A program made the position numbers and the translations under genes. The notes under the pieces are model-generated. The model searched no databases and was not told the DNA's origin. It worked only from the letters and a program-made list of their open reading frames with translations. 7,676 nt of DNA, from assembly GCA_025936205.1 (NCBI GenBank), contig JAICTU010000444.1:1-7676 (forward strand). The letters are read 5' to 3'. The stretch is from Polyangiaceae bacterium. Its GTDB lineage: Bacteria > Myxococcota > Polyangia > Polyangiales > Polyangiaceae. Positions 6,081 through 7,676 of the stretch are shown one piece after another; position 1 is the stretch's first letter; every line of letters begins with the position of its first letter.

Positions 6081-6101
6081 CTCTCGGCCATGCTCTGGCC
6101 A
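6073..6101 (-). promoter_or_regulatory. Sigma-70-like promoter of the toxin-antitoxin pair
   Basis: Minus-strand TGGCCA (6101-6096, four of six matches to TTGACA) is 17 bases from TATACT (6078-6073, five of six matches to TATAAT). The antitoxin ATG lies about 33 bases beyond the -10. The AT-rich -10 stands out in GC-rich surroundings. Confidence 0.6.
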
Positions 6102-6267
6102 GGCCGACCGATCGACGCCCTCCGCGAGGAGGTTCCGAGGCAGGCACTTTCCCACATTGTTTTGATGAGTTGCGTCGTTGCTCTCGACACACGACCCGCG
6201 TGTTCTTCATGCGCGCCGTCGCCGCCCTCTCCAGAGGCGCGCGACGTGAAGCGGGCCCATCCTGGTG

Positions 6268-6292
6268 GGCTCGGGGCCGTGGGTCCCGAGCC
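6268..6292 (-). terminator. Strong hairpin just downstream of the TonB-dependent receptor gene
   Basis: GGCTCGGG (6268-6275) and CCCGAGCC (6285-6292) form a perfect 8-bp stem around nine bases, extendable by a G-T pair. It begins 12 bases past the receptor stop. No T-run follows in the direction of the receptor, so it may be a GC-rich terminator or a 3'-end-stabilising structure. An alternative stem GCCCA/TGGGC (6255-6259/6266-6270) overlaps it. Confidence 0.5.
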
Positions 6293-6304
6293 ATTCCCTC
6301 GAGC

Positions 6305-7676
6305 TCAAAACTCGACCTTGGCCCCGATCTGCACCCAGCGCGGCCCGTTGGGGCGCGCGCCGAAGGGACGCCGCGAGGCGAGCGCCTGGTCGTCGAATAG
6401 ATTGCGTGCTTGCAGGTAGAAGCGCAGCAACAACGGATCGCGCAATTGATAGTGCAGCCCGGCGTCGAAGCTGAGCTGCGCGTCGGTGGTCAGCGACTCG
6501 GCGAGCGGCGTCGAGCCCGCTTCTTCGCGCATCTGCGAGATGTAGCTGGCCGAGACGTAAGCGCCGATCGGATCGAGCTCCAGCGCCGCGTTCACGCGCC
6601 CTTCGTGGCGCGGGACGTAGGGCATCTCGTCGCCCTTGGACACATCGCCGAAGATCGGGTCATCGGACTCGAAGCTCTCCAGGAACTCCGTGAGCGTGAG
6701 CGTGTAGGCGGCGCTGAGCGGGAAGCGCGCCGGACCGAGCTCCAGCTCGTGCTCCAGGAAGGCCTCGAGGCCGTAGATGCGCGCATGACCGGCCTCGAAC
6801 TGGCGATCGAGCTGGTCGTCGACGCAGCCGGAGGAGAACGTGCAGACGTCGGTCAGGTTCGAGTAGTCGTTGTAGTAGCCGATCAGCTCGGCGCGCTGGC
6901 GCGGCCGCTGGTAGCGCACGCCGGCTTCGTAGTTCACGCTGATCTCGGGCCCGATCTGTGGATCGGAGCCCGGCGGGGGCGGGCTCATGCCCCGGTACAC
7001 GCCCGCCAGCACCCCGAAGCCCTCCGCCAGCGCCAGGTAGCTGCCCAGGCCCGGCAGGAACACCTGCACGGAGCTGCCGCTCCGCGTGCCGGCGATCTTG
7101 TCCTCGAGCGTGGAGCGGATCAGCTCCACGCGCAGACCCGGCGTCAGCGTCCAGGGTCCCCAGCTGAGCGCGTCCAGCGCGTGGAAGGCGAGCGCGTCGC
7201 TGTGGGCCTCGTTGAACGCGGTCACGATCGTCGGGCTGCCCTCCGGCACCAGCTGGCCGCCGTAGAGCAGGAAGGCATCCTCCGAGTGGCGGCGATCGAT
7301 CCGGTCGTCGTGCAGCCGCAGGCCGTATTCGATGCGGTGCGTGACGGGCCCCGTCACGGCCTGGAGCTTGAAGCGGCTCTCGATGCCCTGGGAGACGAAG
7401 TCGCGCTCGTTGGGCCCGATGTACAGCGCCTCGGAGGGAGAAGTGGAGTCGGCCTCCCCCGCGAGCAGCGCTCTGTAGATGGAGTTCTGCGGCGTGTCCG
7501 CGTTGCTCAGCACGTCGAACAGCTCCGCGCCGCGGAAGTGGTTCACCTTGCGCCAGATGCGATGAAAGTCGTGGCGATACAAGTTGCTGGTGATCGAGAA
7601 GCTGGGCGTCGGATCGATGCGATGGGTCAGCACCACACTGGTGTGATGCCAGCGCATGCGGTCCTGGGCGGATGCC
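6305..7676 (-). CDS. FecA-like TonB-dependent outer-membrane receptor, C-terminal barrel (partial)
   Basis: The frame is open from the right edge (first complete codon at 7675) to TGA 6307-6305, giving 457 visible codons; the signal peptide, TonB box and plug lie outside the window. Barrel strands alternate aromatic and polar residues ('SFSITSNLYRHDFHRIWRKV' near the start). The end is '...RWVQIGAKVEF', with the C-terminal Phe used for outer-membrane assembly. FecA-type signatures include 'HDFHRIWRKVNHFRG', 'GVYRGMSPPPPGS', 'EISVNYEAGVRY', and a loop 'CTFSSGCVDDQLDRQFEAG' followed by 'HARIYGLEAF', whose two cysteines probably form an extracellular disulfide. Such receptors import ferric complexes using TonB/ExbBD energy; the ligand cannot be read from this fragment. 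It runs towards the Fur operon on the opposite strand. A shared iron role is plausible but its own promoter is not visible. Confidence 0.93.
   Translation of the reverse strand, partial: ASAQDRMRWHHTSVVLTHRIDPTPSFSITSNLYRHDFHRIWRKVNHFRGAELFDVLSNADTPQNSIYRALLAGEADSTSPSEALYIGPNERDFVSQGIESRFKLQAVTGPVTHRIEYGLRLHDDRIDRRHSEDAFLLYGGQLVPEGSPTIVTAFNEAHSDALAFHALDALSWGPWTLTPGLRVELIRSTLEDKIAGTRSGSSVQVFLPGLGSYLALAEGFGVLAGVYRGMSPPPPGSDPQIGPEISVNYEAGVRYQRPRQRAELIGYYNDYSNLTDVCTFSSGCVDDQLDRQFEAGHARIYGLEAFLEHELELGPARFPLSAAYTLTLTEFLESFESDDPIFGDVSKGDEMPYVPRHEGRVNAALELDPIGAYVSASYISQMREEAGSTPLAESLTTDAQLSFDAGLHYQLRDPLLLRFYLQARNLFDDQALASRRPFGARPNGPRWVQIGAKVEF

Noticed and set aside
6040..6294. N-terminal extension of the AbrB-type antitoxin frame
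   Set aside because: It runs through the predicted promoter and operator, is arginine-rich, and lacks a ribosome-binding site. ATG 6039 has a good one and gives a normal family length.

Overview
The window is GC-rich DNA. It probably comes from a Gram-negative delta-proteobacterial lineage such as Myxococcota. That is an inference from base composition, Pro/Ala/Gly/Ser-rich linkers behind lipoprotein signals, a delta-60-repeat protein and an outer-membrane TonB-dependent receptor. No taxonomic marker gene is present.

Layout. (1) 2-157: the last 51 codons of a rightward gene that resembles the C-terminus of an aminopeptidase P / M24B metallopeptidase. (2) 158-506: an intergenic stretch ending in an AT-rich island with a strong Fur-box match (446-464). 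(3) 507-4942: a compact rightward operon of three genes: a delta-60 beta-propeller lipoprotein, an imelysin-family (IrpA/M75-like) lipoprotein, and a multi-pass membrane protein of the HTTM / vitamin K-dependent gamma-glutamyl carboxylase (VKGC) family. The third protein aligns with human GGCX nearly end to end over the catalytic region and keeps the equivalents of Lys218 and His160. (4) 4943-5407: no intact gene; a possible decayed small ORF. (5) 6101-5408, leftward: a type II toxin-antitoxin pair (AbrB/MazE-like antitoxin, Doc/Fic toxin) with its own promoter and a palindromic operator over the -10. (6) 7676-6305, leftward: the C-terminal barrel of a FecA-like TonB-dependent receptor, convergent with the operon and cut by the window edge.

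How the genes may work together. The Fur box, imelysin lipoprotein and TonB-dependent receptor all point to iron (or other metal) acquisition. The unusual member is the VKGC homologue. In the animal enzyme, reduced vitamin K is oxidised to drive gamma-carboxylation of glutamate on secreted proteins. Here the conserved soluble part should face the periplasm, where both upstream lipoproteins are exported. A Fur-controlled quinol-dependent oxidase/carboxylase acting on a metal-binding lipoprotein, fed by the nearby receptor, is the most interesting hypothesis in this window. The toxin-antitoxin cassette lies between the two convergent iron-related units and looks like an unrelated insertion.
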